Shown here piece by piece: positions 17,116-25,636 of a stretch of 64,000 nucleotides of DNA (the stretch's first letter is position 1; each line of letters opens with the position of its first letter). The stretch spans positions 1 through 64,000 of the forward strand of contig JBGAVQ010000002.1 in the NCBI GenBank assembly GCA_044228045.1. Reading direction: 5' to 3'. The position numbers were made by a program, and so were the translations under genes. The stretch comes from JAXLVB01 sp044228045. Its GTDB lineage: Bacteria; Bacteroidota; Bacteroidia; Cytophagales; Spirosomataceae. Below the pieces are notes generated by a model. It did no database searches. It had not been told where the DNA came from and was given only the letters and a program-made list of their open reading frames with translations.

Positions 17116-18606
17116 CTACTCTCCGTACACAGCTTTGAGTTGGGCAATAAAAGCTTTGCGAATATCGCCATGTTTACCCAAAATTTTGAGATCGGGATTA
17201 GCTGGTGAAAGAAAAGCAAGCCCTTGCTCCTTGCCAGACACCAAAAAATCTGACATGGCAATCAAATAAGTTTGTCCGTCGTTGATGGGTTTATCGTCTA
17301 ACAGCCATGAGCCATTGGTTGATTTGATATTTGAATATTGCAAAAATCCTCCTTTTCCCTTGTTAACAACACCTTGATCTAAGGTTTTTTTGAGCAAGGC
17401 ACCTTTTATAGAGACTGATACTACATCGCCACCAAAAGGCATAATTCGGATAACATCGTATTCGGTTACTTTGCCTGGCAATAGCACGTCATCAATACGA
17501 ATAGAGCCGCTATTATAGATAGACGCTTCGGCTTTAGGTACTATTTTTACAAGAGATTCTGCAATCAAATCGGTCAGTTTTGTTGAGTGATTTCGTACAC
17601 TTGCTTCCAGTCCATCCAAGGGGTCGGTCGTAGTGGCTGCTACTTTGCTTGGCTCAAAACCTTCTTTCTTGAATCCATCGTAAGCGGTTGTTACCCAGTG
17701 GTTTACTACGGCAGTTACAGCAGGGTCTTCTTGGGTTTTATCATCTACATTGATCAATTCGTGGCTTAAACTTAATTTTTTTGTGTCAGTATTAAAAGCA
17801 AAACGGTGAACATAAACTGTTTTTACATTGGCATCCGCTTTGGTGATAGGAGTCATGCGAGCCCCCCTACGAACCAAGATGTTTTCGTGCTCATGCCCGC
17901 CCATAATAAGATCAATTTCTGGGAGCTGTTGGGCCAGTGTGAGGTCTTGCTCTATGGTAAGATGGGTCATGGCAATGAGTACATCTACTTTGGGCTTTAG
18001 TAATTTTATGCAATCTTTTGATGCCTGCAGATAATCGGCATATTTTACATAGCTGGCTTTGTTGGCATCGAGCGTGACGGAGAATATCCCTACCCTGATA
18101 CTTTTGTCACCCTCAGTAAAGGTTACAATCTCAAAAGGTTTTACCCCAGGAAATGGCAACGAATTGGCATCATACACATTGGCCGAAATCCACTTGTATT
18201 TACCTTCGCTCATGCGTTCTTTAAAAACATCTTCTTTTACATCAAACTCATGGTTGCCAAATGTAGTATAATGTACGCCCATGGCATTGAGGGTCATTAC
18301 CATTTGTTTGCCGTCTAATCGTTTGCCATCTACTTTGGCGGTTCCCAATGCCGAGGGACTAAAAAAATCACCTGCGAGCATAAGCAATGAATTTGGATTT
18401 TCGGCTTTTAAGTTTTTAAATAACGTAGAAACCCTCGCCAGTCCTCCTTGTCCGTTCACAGGAGTGATTTCATAGACATCATTAAACTGTAGAATATTGA
18501 ACTTAATTTCAGCAGAGGAAATGGAGCGTGTAGATGGCTGTGTTGATTTGCAGGCTACAAAAAAAATAAAGAGTGGAAGAAGCCACAAGGAAGAAGTTTT
18601 TTTCAT
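17116..18606 (-). CDS. 5'-nucleotidase/2',3'-cyclic phosphodiesterase-like lipoprotein
   Basis: A 496-residue member of the metallophosphatase UshA-like family. It has a lipoprotein signal (LLPLFIFFVACKS). The metallophosphatase domain shows ILQFNDVYEI (DxH replaced by NDV), GNHEFD and GGHEHEN, and a C-terminal 5'-nucleotidase domain follows (YNSGSIRIDDVLLPG). It likely removes phosphate from nucleotides or related esters in the periplasm. The first motif reads D-V-Y where many relatives have D-x-H, so one metal ligand may differ. Ends 50 bases upstream of the lipoprotein gene on the same strand. Confidence 0.82.
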   Translation of the reverse strand: MKKTSSLWLLPLFIFFVACKSTQPSTRSISSAEIKFNILQFNDVYEITPVNGQGGLARVSTLFKNLKAENPNSLLMLAGDFFSPSALGTAKVDGKRLDGKQMVMTLNAMGVHYTTFGNHEFDVKEDVFKERMSEGKYKWISANVYDANSLPFPGVKPFEIVTFTEGDKSIRVGIFSVTLDANKASYVKYADYLQASKDCIKLLKPKVDVLIAMTHLTIEQDLTLAQQLPEIDLIMGGHEHENILVRRGARMTPITKADANVKTVYVHRFAFNTDTKKLSLSHELINVDDKTQEDPAVTAVVNHWVTTAYDGFKKEGFEPSKVAATTTDPLDGLEASVRNHSTKLTDLIAESLVKIVPKAEASIYNSGSIRIDDVLLPGKVTEYDVIRIMPFGGDVVSVSIKGALLKKTLDQGVVNKGKGGFLQYSNIKSTNGSWLLDDKPINDGQTYLIAMSDFLVSGKEQGLAFLSPANPDLKILGKHGDIRKAFIAQLKAVYGE

Positions 18607-18679
18607 AAAACTGGTGTTTTGGGGTTGGGTATCACAAGTTATTTAATCGTAAACTCGTGCAGATTGGATACCATTTTTA

Positions 18680-18687
18680 CAAATTTA
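18680..18687 (-). promoter_or_regulatory. -7 box upstream of the 5'-nucleotidase gene
   Basis: The minus strand reads TAAATTTG, an exact TAnnTTTG match, 74 bases upstream of the ATG at 18606. About 19 bases further upstream lies GTTT instead of TTTG, at the edge of the guaA terminator. This is a plausible but incomplete promoter. Confidence 0.45.
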
Positions 18688-18704
18688 CAAAATCATACAA
18701 AAGA

Positions 18705-18735
18705 AAAAACCGTTGTTGGAGAAACAACGGTTTTT
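18705..18735 (-). terminator. Terminator after guaA
   Basis: A 13-base perfect stem (AAAAACCGTTGTT / AACAACGGTTTTT) around a five-base loop. On the minus strand it ends in a T-run, as expected for intrinsic termination of guaA transcription, whose stop codon is about 120 bases upstream. The A/T-flanked stem could also act on the plus strand. Confidence 0.8.
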
Positions 18736-18774
18736 AGGAAATTTAAAAATTTGGAGGTGTCAATGTTTGAAAAT

Positions 18775-18799
18775 TAATTATTTGATAATCAAATAATTA
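18775..18799. repeat. 25-base AT-rich palindrome
   Basis: TAATTATTTGAT and ATCAAATAATTA are perfect inverted arms separated by one base. The nearly loopless symmetry is more like a protein-binding palindrome than an RNA hairpin. It lies between the guaA stop and its terminator, so its role is unclear. Confidence 0.4.
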
Positions 18800-18857
18800 C
18801 AAATTCAGGTTTCATTCAATCCTTTTGAGGTGGTTACTAAATATAGATATTTGGTAT

Positions 18858-20387
18858 TTATTCCCACTCAATGGTAGCTGGTGGTTTAGACGATATGTCA
18901 TACACCACTCGGTTAACTCCTTTTACTCGGTTAATGATGTCATTGGATACTTCTGCCAAGAAATCATAGGGCAAGTGTACCCAGTCTGCTGTCATGCCAT
19001 CAAGGCTGGTCACAGCCCTGAGTGCCACCACTCGTTCGTAGGTGCGTTCGTCACCCATAACACCTACACTCTGAATAGGCAATAAGATGGCCCCTGCTTG
19101 CCAAACTTGGTCGTAAAGTCCCCAACTTTTCAATTTACCAATATAAATGGCATCCACTTCCTGCAAAATAGCTACTTTTTCGGTGGTAATATCCCCTAAA
19201 ATACGGATAGCCAAACCTGGTCCAGGGAAGGGATGTCGTTTAAGAATAGAATCGGAGACACCCAGCGATTTGCCCACAGCCCGAACTTCGTCTTTAAAAA
19301 GCGTGTTGAGCGGCTCAACTACTTGCAACTTCATGAAGTCTGGGAGGCCTCCTACGTTATGATGCGATTTAATGGTAGCCGATGGGCCTTTTACCGATAC
19401 TGATTCAATAACATCAGGATAAATCGTGCCTTGACCAAGCCATTTTACGTCTTGCAACAAATGAGCTTCGTGATCAAATACGTCAATAAATGTTTTGCCA
19501 ATGGCTTTACGTTTGGCTTCGGGGTCGGTGAGGCCGTTGAGGGCTGTATAAAACTGTGATTTGGCATCTACACCCTTGATGTTCAGCCCCATGTCTTGGT
19601 AGGAATGAAGCACATCTTCAAATTCATTTTTGCGAAGCAAGCCGTTATCAACAAAAATGCAATAGAGATTCTTGCCAATTGCCTTGTGAACTAAAGTAGC
19701 TGCTACGGTAGAATCTACACCTCCCGACAATGCCATCACTACTTTGTCATTACCTAACTTGGCTTTGAGGTTAGCGATGGTTTCTTCGGCAAAGTTTTCG
19801 GCGGTCCAGCTTTGCGAGCAGCCACAAATGCCCACCACAAAATTTTTAACAATTTGTTTGCCTTCGATCGAGTGCGTGACCTCGGGGTGAAACTGAATGC
19901 CGTAGGTGGTTTCGTCTTTTATTTTAAACGCCGCAATGCGTACAGAATCGGTAGAACCAATTATTTCAAATTCTTCGGGAATAATTGTAATGGTATCGCC
20001 GTGGCTCATCCAAACTTGACTGGTTGTCGAAACCCCCTCAAACAAAGGACTTGTGGCATTACTTACACCCAGCATGGCCCTTCCATACTCACGGTGTTTA
20101 GAAGGTAGCACCTCACCGCCGTTTAATTGTGCTAATAATTGAGCCCCATAGCAAACCCCCAGTACTGGAAGTTGGTTTCTGAACAAACTCAAATCAACTT
20201 TGGGGGCATCTTCATCTCTTACCGAACACGGACTTCCCGATAAAATAACACCTTTTATGGAATTGTCCAGCGGAGGAATATGATTGAAAGGGTGAATTTC
20301 GCAATACACATTAAGCTCTCTTACTCGGCGTGCAATGAGTTGCGTAAATTGAGAACCAAAATCTAAAATAAGAATTTTTTCAGTCAC
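18858..20387 (-). CDS. guaA: GMP synthase (glutamine-hydrolysing)
   Basis: Converts XMP to GMP using glutamine and ATP. The 509 residues hold an N-terminal class I amidotransferase (GVCYGAQLLA with the catalytic Cys; FHPEVTHS with His-Glu), then the ATP pyrophosphatase P-loop (ALSGGVDSTVAAT), and a C-terminal dimerisation domain ending ..PATIEWE. The start codon is GTG at 20387: no in-frame ATG lies upstream, and the N-terminus MTEKILILDFGSQ fits the family exactly. It is followed by a strong terminator. Confidence 0.96.
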   Translation of the reverse strand: MTEKILILDFGSQFTQLIARRVRELNVYCEIHPFNHIPPLDNSIKGVILSGSPCSVRDEDAPKVDLSLFRNQLPVLGVCYGAQLLAQLNGGEVLPSKHREYGRAMLGVSNATSPLFEGVSTTSQVWMSHGDTITIIPEEFEIIGSTDSVRIAAFKIKDETTYGIQFHPEVTHSIEGKQIVKNFVVGICGCSQSWTAENFAEETIANLKAKLGNDKVVMALSGGVDSTVAATLVHKAIGKNLYCIFVDNGLLRKNEFEDVLHSYQDMGLNIKGVDAKSQFYTALNGLTDPEAKRKAIGKTFIDVFDHEAHLLQDVKWLGQGTIYPDVIESVSVKGPSATIKSHHNVGGLPDFMKLQVVEPLNTLFKDEVRAVGKSLGVSDSILKRHPFPGPGLAIRILGDITTEKVAILQEVDAIYIGKLKSWGLYDQVWQAGAILLPIQSVGVMGDERTYERVVALRAVTSLDGMTADWVHLPYDFLAEVSNDIINRVKGVNRVVYDISSKPPATIEWE

Positions 20388-20455
20388 AGGAATGGGAGTT
20401 AGGATTTGGATGCTTCTTTTCGGGCATTGGCCTTGAAAAGAGGAGGGTACTGTTT

Positions 20456-21406
20456 TTAAGGATTGATTATCTGTTTTCTTAGCAATTTAATTAGTTTTTG
20501 CGTCCGCACCAGCCTTCCCCTGCCATTCAAATGATAGACTGTATCAAAAAATAATGAATCAGGATAGGCTTGATCTAATGGTGTGTCAATAATCTCAATA
20601 GCTACCTGCTGCCTAAGTTGTTTATCTAATTCGTTGAGGAGGTTTTGATTTTTTTGAAACTCGCTTTCACAATAGCTGGGATAACTAAAAAATACACGAA
20701 CGCCGTTTTGCTTTGCAAAGTTCGCAAAATCATTGAGTTTTTTGATGCCTATGCTATAATCAGCTTGTTTCATAGTGGTTCGGTCATCTAACTGAGTAGG
20801 TGACGGATTGTTGAGGTGGCTCATTATATCACCTGAATGATTAAAGGCTTTTCTGAAATAGACAGAGGTTGTATCGTCTATCCGGTTGCTCTCGGATGGA
20901 GCCGAGGGTAACAAAAACAAATTCCGAATGCGTCTAAGCCTATAATTCCAATTTACTCTGAGGCTATCTATAAAGTTTTGATAACTAATATATTGCGAAG
21001 CAGGTGGAAACAGACTGGCTGTGAAAAGTTGTGCTTCGTAGTCGCCTTTGTCCAAAAAATATTCTATTGAAATGAGGACGAAATCGCCTTTTCGGAGGCT
21101 TTGTTTGGCTTCATTCAAGAAAAAAGAAAGGCCCAATGCTCCGCCTAAGCCCAAATTAATTACTGGAAGATGAAGTGAATCTTGCAACAACTGGCTATCG
21201 AGGCCAAACATAATGTTGGAACCTCCTATCAACATTAGTTTGGGCGATGCCAAACTATCTAAGTGTTGGTGTTTGTCAATGATGCCAGCCCAGCCATTTT
21301 GTTGTTCATGTTTAATCTGCTGTGTTTGGGCCAACTTCCATAGTAAAAAACAGGATAGAAAAATTCCTGTTATAAGTATTGCACTATGACGAAGCAGACG
21401 AAACAT
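20456..21406 (-). CDS. SGNH-hydrolase-like protein, O-acylation partner 1
   Basis: A 316-residue protein with an N-terminal membrane segment (AILITGIFLSCFLLWKLA), then an SGNH/DltD-like domain: the serine block LIGGSNIMFGLDS and a C-terminal D-x-x-H block (FFDTVYHLNGRGR). It is a paralogue of the protein at 22890-23855, with similar blocks in the same order. Its ATG directly abuts the stop of the MBOAT acyltransferase gene. SGNH proteins of this type complete acyl transfer to polysaccharides outside the cytoplasmic membrane, so a role in acylating an envelope glycan is inferred. Confidence 0.72.
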   Translation of the reverse strand: MFRLLRHSAILITGIFLSCFLLWKLAQTQQIKHEQQNGWAGIIDKHQHLDSLASPKLMLIGGSNIMFGLDSQLLQDSLHLPVINLGLGGALGLSFFLNEAKQSLRKGDFVLISIEYFLDKGDYEAQLFTASLFPPASQYISYQNFIDSLRVNWNYRLRRIRNLFLLPSAPSESNRIDDTTSVYFRKAFNHSGDIMSHLNNPSPTQLDDRTTMKQADYSIGIKKLNDFANFAKQNGVRVFFSYPSYCESEFQKNQNLLNELDKQLRQQVAIEIIDTPLDQAYPDSLFFDTVYHLNGRGRLVRTQKLIKLLRKQIINP

Positions 21407-22873
21407 TTAAAATTGGAAGTAAATAAATTGTGAAGGTTGGTCAAATACACCCAGTAAGAGAATTAACATGATAAATACATAATAAATACCCCACCGTAAG
21501 AGGGTAGGTTGATGACGAAGCCAATCTCGCAGGCTGCGATTTCGTTGAAAATAATGAACTATTTCCATCAACAAGATGCAAAACAATACGGATACGAAAA
21601 GCTGACGGCTTTCGCCTAAGAGTACATTTTGACGAAAGAAATCGGCATTAGACAACTGAGTAAGTTGCCCTCCAATACCCGAAAACAAGTGAGTAAGTAC
21701 ATACCAAGCATCATGGAATGTAACAGCCCGAAAGAATATCCAGGCCAAATCTACCAAGATGAATACCGTAAGGATTTGAACGATTTTATAAAAAAATGGT
21801 AGCTTTGGAAGACTCAACAAATGCACTATTTTATTGCGAAAGGAAGCTGACCAAATGGCAAAAATCAAATATAAGCCATGTAAACCTCCCCAAATTACGA
21901 AGTTCCAACTGGCCCCATGCCAGAGGCCACTCATCAGAAACACAAAAAATTGATTGAAATACCAGCGTATTTTAGATACTTTATTACCGCCCAGCGGGAT
22001 GTAAAGATAATCTCGAAACCACGATGATAACGAAATATGCCATCGCCGCCAGAATTCAGAAATTGTTTTTGAAAAATACGGGCGGTCAAAGTTTTTCATC
22101 AATGTAAAGCCCATTACTTGCGCCGACCCGAGCGCAATATCGGAGTAACCCGAGAAATCACAAAATATTTGAAAAGCAAAAAAGACTGTTGCCAAGATGA
22201 GGGGAATGCCCTCATAATCAGTAGGTTGGTTGTAAACTTGATTCACCATCAAGGCTAATCGGTCGGCAATCACTACTTTTTTGAACATTCCCCATGCCAT
22301 TAGTTTTAGCCCATCGGTTACTCGCTGATAGTCAAACTCATGCTTTTCATAAAATTGATGGAGGATGTTTTGAGGCCGCTCAATAGGGCCAGCCACTAAT
22401 TGAGGATAAAACATGACATAAAGGGCATAAATCCCAAAATGTCGTTCTGCTTTTTGATTACCTCGATACACCTCGATGGTATAACTCATGGCTTGAAATG
22501 TATGAAAAGACAAGCCAATGGGCAAGAGGATAGAAAGAGGAACTAAGGAGTAAGCAGCAGGAAGAACGGTGTTAATATTGTCAATAAAGAAATTGTAATA
22601 TTTGAATACTGCCAACACGCCAATATTGGCCACCAAACTGGCTATTAGAAACCATCGCCTTTGTGGTTCCTCTGATTTTTCGATCCATATTCCTGCAAAA
22701 TAATCCACTATGATAGTGAAACCCAAAATCAGTATATAAATGGGCAGAAATGTCATATAGAAATAACAACTCGCCGCCAAAAGCCACCACCAACGGTGCC
22801 GATGTGGTAACAAAAAGTACCCTAAACTGACAATAGGAAAGAATATGAGAAACTGTATAGAATTAAATAACAT
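21407..22873 (-). CDS. MBOAT-family O-acyltransferase (AlgI-like)
   Basis: A 488-residue polytopic membrane protein of the MBOAT family, similar to AlgI/DltB/PatA, which move acyl groups across the membrane for polysaccharide O-acetylation. Typical blocks are ..VAGPIERPQNIL.., EFWRRWHISLSSWFRDYLYI (first histidine) and SGLWHGASWNFVIWGGLHG (the conserved catalytic histidine). It is flanked on both sides by SGNH-like genes on the same strand, spaced by 0 and 16 bases. The acceptor glycan is unknown; no polysaccharide polymerase genes are near. Confidence 0.9.
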   Translation of the reverse strand: MLFNSIQFLIFFPIVSLGYFLLPHRHRWWWLLAASCYFYMTFLPIYILILGFTIIVDYFAGIWIEKSEEPQRRWFLIASLVANIGVLAVFKYYNFFIDNINTVLPAAYSLVPLSILLPIGLSFHTFQAMSYTIEVYRGNQKAERHFGIYALYVMFYPQLVAGPIERPQNILHQFYEKHEFDYQRVTDGLKLMAWGMFKKVVIADRLALMVNQVYNQPTDYEGIPLILATVFFAFQIFCDFSGYSDIALGSAQVMGFTLMKNFDRPYFSKTISEFWRRWHISLSSWFRDYLYIPLGGNKVSKIRWYFNQFFVFLMSGLWHGASWNFVIWGGLHGLYLIFAIWSASFRNKIVHLLSLPKLPFFYKIVQILTVFILVDLAWIFFRAVTFHDAWYVLTHLFSGIGGQLTQLSNADFFRQNVLLGESRQLFVSVLFCILLMEIVHYFQRNRSLRDWLRHQPTLLRWGIYYVFIMLILLLGVFDQPSQFIYFQF

Positions 22874-22889
22874 TCGGTTGAAATCAGAA

Positions 22890-23855
22890 TCAATGGGTAA
22901 ATGTTTGATTTTTGAGCCAAGCTAACATTTTTTTTGTTCTCTGTTGTCGGCCAGCTTGATTTAGATGATAAACCGAATCATAGAACAGCGTGTCAGGAAA
23001 CACATAATCAGTTGTAGTTCCTATAAAATGGATATTTGGTATTTGCCTAAATTCATGCTCAATTCTTCGGATTGTTTCTTGATTTTTTTGATAGGCAGAG
23101 GCCGAATAAGGTGGAAAAACATAACATACTTGGATGCCATGCTGGGTAGCCCATAAACTAAATGCAGTTAAGTCTTTAACAATGGCCGATTCATCAATAT
23201 TTGAAGGTAGTTCAGCGTGTTGAAGTGGTAGCTGAGGTGGATTATTCAAATGACTGAGTAGGTCACCTTGTTTGTTAAACCCATTCCTGAAAAAAACCGA
23301 AACAGTGTCTGTAATAGCTGGCTCAGTTTCTGCTTGAGTAACCAACAATGCCCCAATAGTAAATCGAAATCTGCTAATTTGATGCTTAATGATTTCGATA
23401 TATTTATTGGTAGTGTTCTCAAAATCAATGTATTGTAGCGCAGTAGGGTAATTGTCCGAAGCTAATAGTTGTTGTTCCTTGTCCCCTTCGGAGCTAATAT
23501 GGTATTCAAATCCCACCACCACTCTATCGCCCTCACGGAGTGAAGATTTTACTTCATTAAGCATAAAACGAGACCCCAGCACAATTTGTGTGGCCATGTT
23601 TTGTATTGCTATTCCCAACGAATCTTGTAATAACTGACTGTCTGTACCAAAGGCCATACTCGAACCGCCTACCAAGACCAAACGAGGCGATTGTAGGGTT
23701 TCTAAACGATGGTGTTTTTCTACCATCGAGGCCAAATACGTGTTTTGAAGTTGCTTGGTGGCTGCTTGCGGAATTGCCCAAAACGAAGCAAAAAGTAATG
23801 CCAACAATGCCATTATTTTCAGAAAGAGGGCAACGAAAACCTTATTTCGTAACAT
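22890..23855 (-). CDS. SGNH-hydrolase-like protein, O-acylation partner 2
   Basis: A 321-residue protein with an N-terminal membrane anchor (FLKIMALLALLFASFWAI) and an SGNH-like domain: LVGGSSMAFGTDSQLLQDS (serine) and FYDSVYHLNQAGR (Asp/His). It is clearly related to the gene at 20456-21406 across its length (for example GGSxxxFGxDSQLLQDSL, GDRV, SHLNNP). The ATG at 23855 is preferred, as the longer frame starts with TTG and overlaps the upstream gene. With the MBOAT protein it likely forms an envelope glycan acylation unit. Confidence 0.72.
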   Translation of the reverse strand: MLRNKVFVALFLKIMALLALLFASFWAIPQAATKQLQNTYLASMVEKHHRLETLQSPRLVLVGGSSMAFGTDSQLLQDSLGIAIQNMATQIVLGSRFMLNEVKSSLREGDRVVVGFEYHISSEGDKEQQLLASDNYPTALQYIDFENTTNKYIEIIKHQISRFRFTIGALLVTQAETEPAITDTVSVFFRNGFNKQGDLLSHLNNPPQLPLQHAELPSNIDESAIVKDLTAFSLWATQHGIQVCYVFPPYSASAYQKNQETIRRIEHEFRQIPNIHFIGTTTDYVFPDTLFYDSVYHLNQAGRQQRTKKMLAWLKNQTFTH

Positions 23856-23866
23856 TTGTTGTTTTA

Positions 23867-25037
23867 TTACGGATAAAGCAAATACTTCATTCTGATTTTC
23901 TTGTAGTTTGTTAAATCTGCTTGCCAAGTTTGGCGCATTTCGGCTTCGGTTTTGCCATCAGCGAGCATTTTTCTGATGCTGTCGGTACCAGCCAATTTGT
24001 CAAAAAATGATGCACTGGTAAAAAACTTGTCTTTGTTGGGGGATTTTTGGTACAAATCAATCAAATAACTGAGCGTAAAACCTTTTTTGCGGGCATCCAT
24101 TTTTCGTAAATCAAGGCCGTAACAAAGTTTGCCTTTGTTGGGTGGGTTTTGAGCACCTGGTTTGTCCACAGGTGTAAATGTGAAAGAGCCATAGCTTGCA
24201 TTAGGTCCACCAATAACTTGAAATTGACTATCTGTTCCTCTGCCAACGCTGATTTCGGTAGGTTCAAACAAGCAAATAGAAGGATACAAGTAAATAGATT
24301 GTAGATTAGGTAAATTGGGCGACGGTGCCACAGGTAAGTTATAAACCATGTTATGGTTATAGTTTCTGCAGGGAATCACTGACAGGTTACACTTTACATT
24401 GTTTTTGAGCCAACCTTCACCGTTAATCATCAGAGCCAACTCGCCCATTGTCAGCCCATGTGATACAGGAATAGGGTTCATTCCTACAAACGAGGCAAAT
24501 TTTGTATCTAAAACTGGTCCATCTATTAAGTGTCCATTCGGATTGGGTCGGTCTATCACAATGCACTTTTTGTTGTTTTCGGCACAGGCTTCCATCACTA
24601 AGTGCATGGTTGAGGGATAGGTATAATAACGCACACCTACATCTTGAATATCGAATATAACCACGTCAATGCTTTTGAGTTGCTCGGGCGATGGTTTCCG
24701 ATTTGCCCCGTAAAGCGATACAACGGGCAACCCAGTTTTGGCGTCATTTCCATCCTTAATGTGTTCGCCTGCATCAGCAGTGCCTCTGAAACCATGCTCA
24801 GGAGCAAAAATAGTCTTGATGTTAATCCCCAAACTCAAGAGGCTATCTACCAAGTGAGTTTTGTTCTGAAAAATAGTGGTGTGGTTTACGGCTTAAGGCC
24901 ACAGTTTTGCCTTGTAAATCAGGTAAATACAATGAAGTTTGTTCGCAGCCCAATAGTAAATTCTTTGAAGATTTTGACTTGGGTTGAGCGCAAGTTACTA
25001 AGGCAAACAAGCTAAAAATGAGCGTAAGCAGTCGCAT
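23867..25037 (-). pseudogene. DUF1343/NamZ-like lipoprotein, frameshifted
   Basis: DUF1343 proteins include NamZ, an exo-beta-N-acetylmuramidase in peptidoglycan turnover. The gene starts at the ATG at 25037 with a lipoprotein signal (LLTLIFSLFALVTCAQ). It reads normally to LQGKTVAL, then shifts frame at about 24886-24897. It continues in the other frame as NHTTIFQNKTHLVDSLLSLG, then IFAPEHGFRGTADAGEHI and FDIQDVGVRYYTYPSTM, which are typical, through to the stop at 23867. The expected VGNHTT reads as SRKPHH or VNHTT at the break. A one-base indel plus nearby changes suggests sequence error, though a real mutation is possible. Confidence 0.82.
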
Positions 25038-25068
25038 AAATTATGAATTGATGAAGTTGATTTATGTT

Positions 25069-25419
25069 TTAGCCTTTCAATGTAACCCTTGCTCGCTCAC
25101 ATACGCCTCCAACGGGCGGATTAAACTTAGATACACCTACTTCTACTACATCCACTTGGGGATAGCGTTCTCGTACTTGACGAATAATGTGGTAGGCAAT
25201 ATGTTCTAACAATTTATGAGATTGCGCCATTACTGATGCCACTATTTTGTACACTTTTTCGTAATTGACAGTTTCACTGAGTTTGTCGTCAATGGCAGCT
25301 TGTTCAAAATCTACCGTAATGGTCACATCCACGGCATATTTGTTACCCACTATTCGCTCGGCCTCATAAAAACCATGATACGAAAAAAACTCTAACCCTA
25401 ACAGTGAAATAGTACCCAT
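25069..25419 (-). CDS. folB: Dihydroneopterin aldolase
   Basis: Folate biosynthesis enzyme that cleaves dihydroneopterin to 6-hydroxymethyl-dihydropterin and glycolaldehyde. The 116-residue length is normal. The catalytic region LEFFSYHGFYEAERIVG is at the N-terminus, TVNYEKVYKIV lies in the middle, and LEHIAYHI and KFNPPVGG follow. A repeat array of AGTC/GACT units begins ten bases upstream of its ATG. Its stop is 31 bases before the NamZ-like gene on the same strand. Confidence 0.92.
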   Translation of the reverse strand: MGTISLLGLEFFSYHGFYEAERIVGNKYAVDVTITVDFEQAAIDDKLSETVNYEKVYKIVASVMAQSHKLLEHIAYHIIRQVRERYPQVDVVEVGVSKFNPPVGGVCERARVTLKG

Positions 25420-25428
25420 TTTAGTTTT

Positions 25429-25632
25429 AAGTCGAAAAAGTCAGAAACATAAGAAGCCAAATAAAGTCGAGAAAGTCGGAAAAGCCAGAAAGTCGAGAAT
25501 AGTCGAAAAGTCAAGATAGTTGAAACTTGTATATATAAGAAGTCGTTTACGACTACTTGGGCTTGGGACTACTTGACTTCCTCGACTTCTGACTATCTTG
25601 ACTCATTCGACTACTTTGACTTTCTCGACTTA
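25429..25632. repeat. Period-9 AGTC/GACT array forming a long imperfect palindrome
   Basis: About 200 bases fill the gap between folB and the DivIVA-like gene. The left half has AGTC-like units about every 8-10 bases on the plus strand (25430, 25439, 25465, 25474, 25501, 25509 and others). The right half has GACT about every 9 bases (25575, 25584, 25591, 25600, 25609, 25618, 25627). The halves are roughly reverse-complementary, for example TCGACTTT against AAAGTCGA. A similar tract occurs at 45575-45630. Confidence 0.7.
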
Positions 25633-25636
25633 TAAA

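Noticed and set aside
25429..25632. CRISPR array
   Set aside because: Units are only about nine bases, with no constant repeats of 24-37 bases or unique spacers, and no cas genes nearby.
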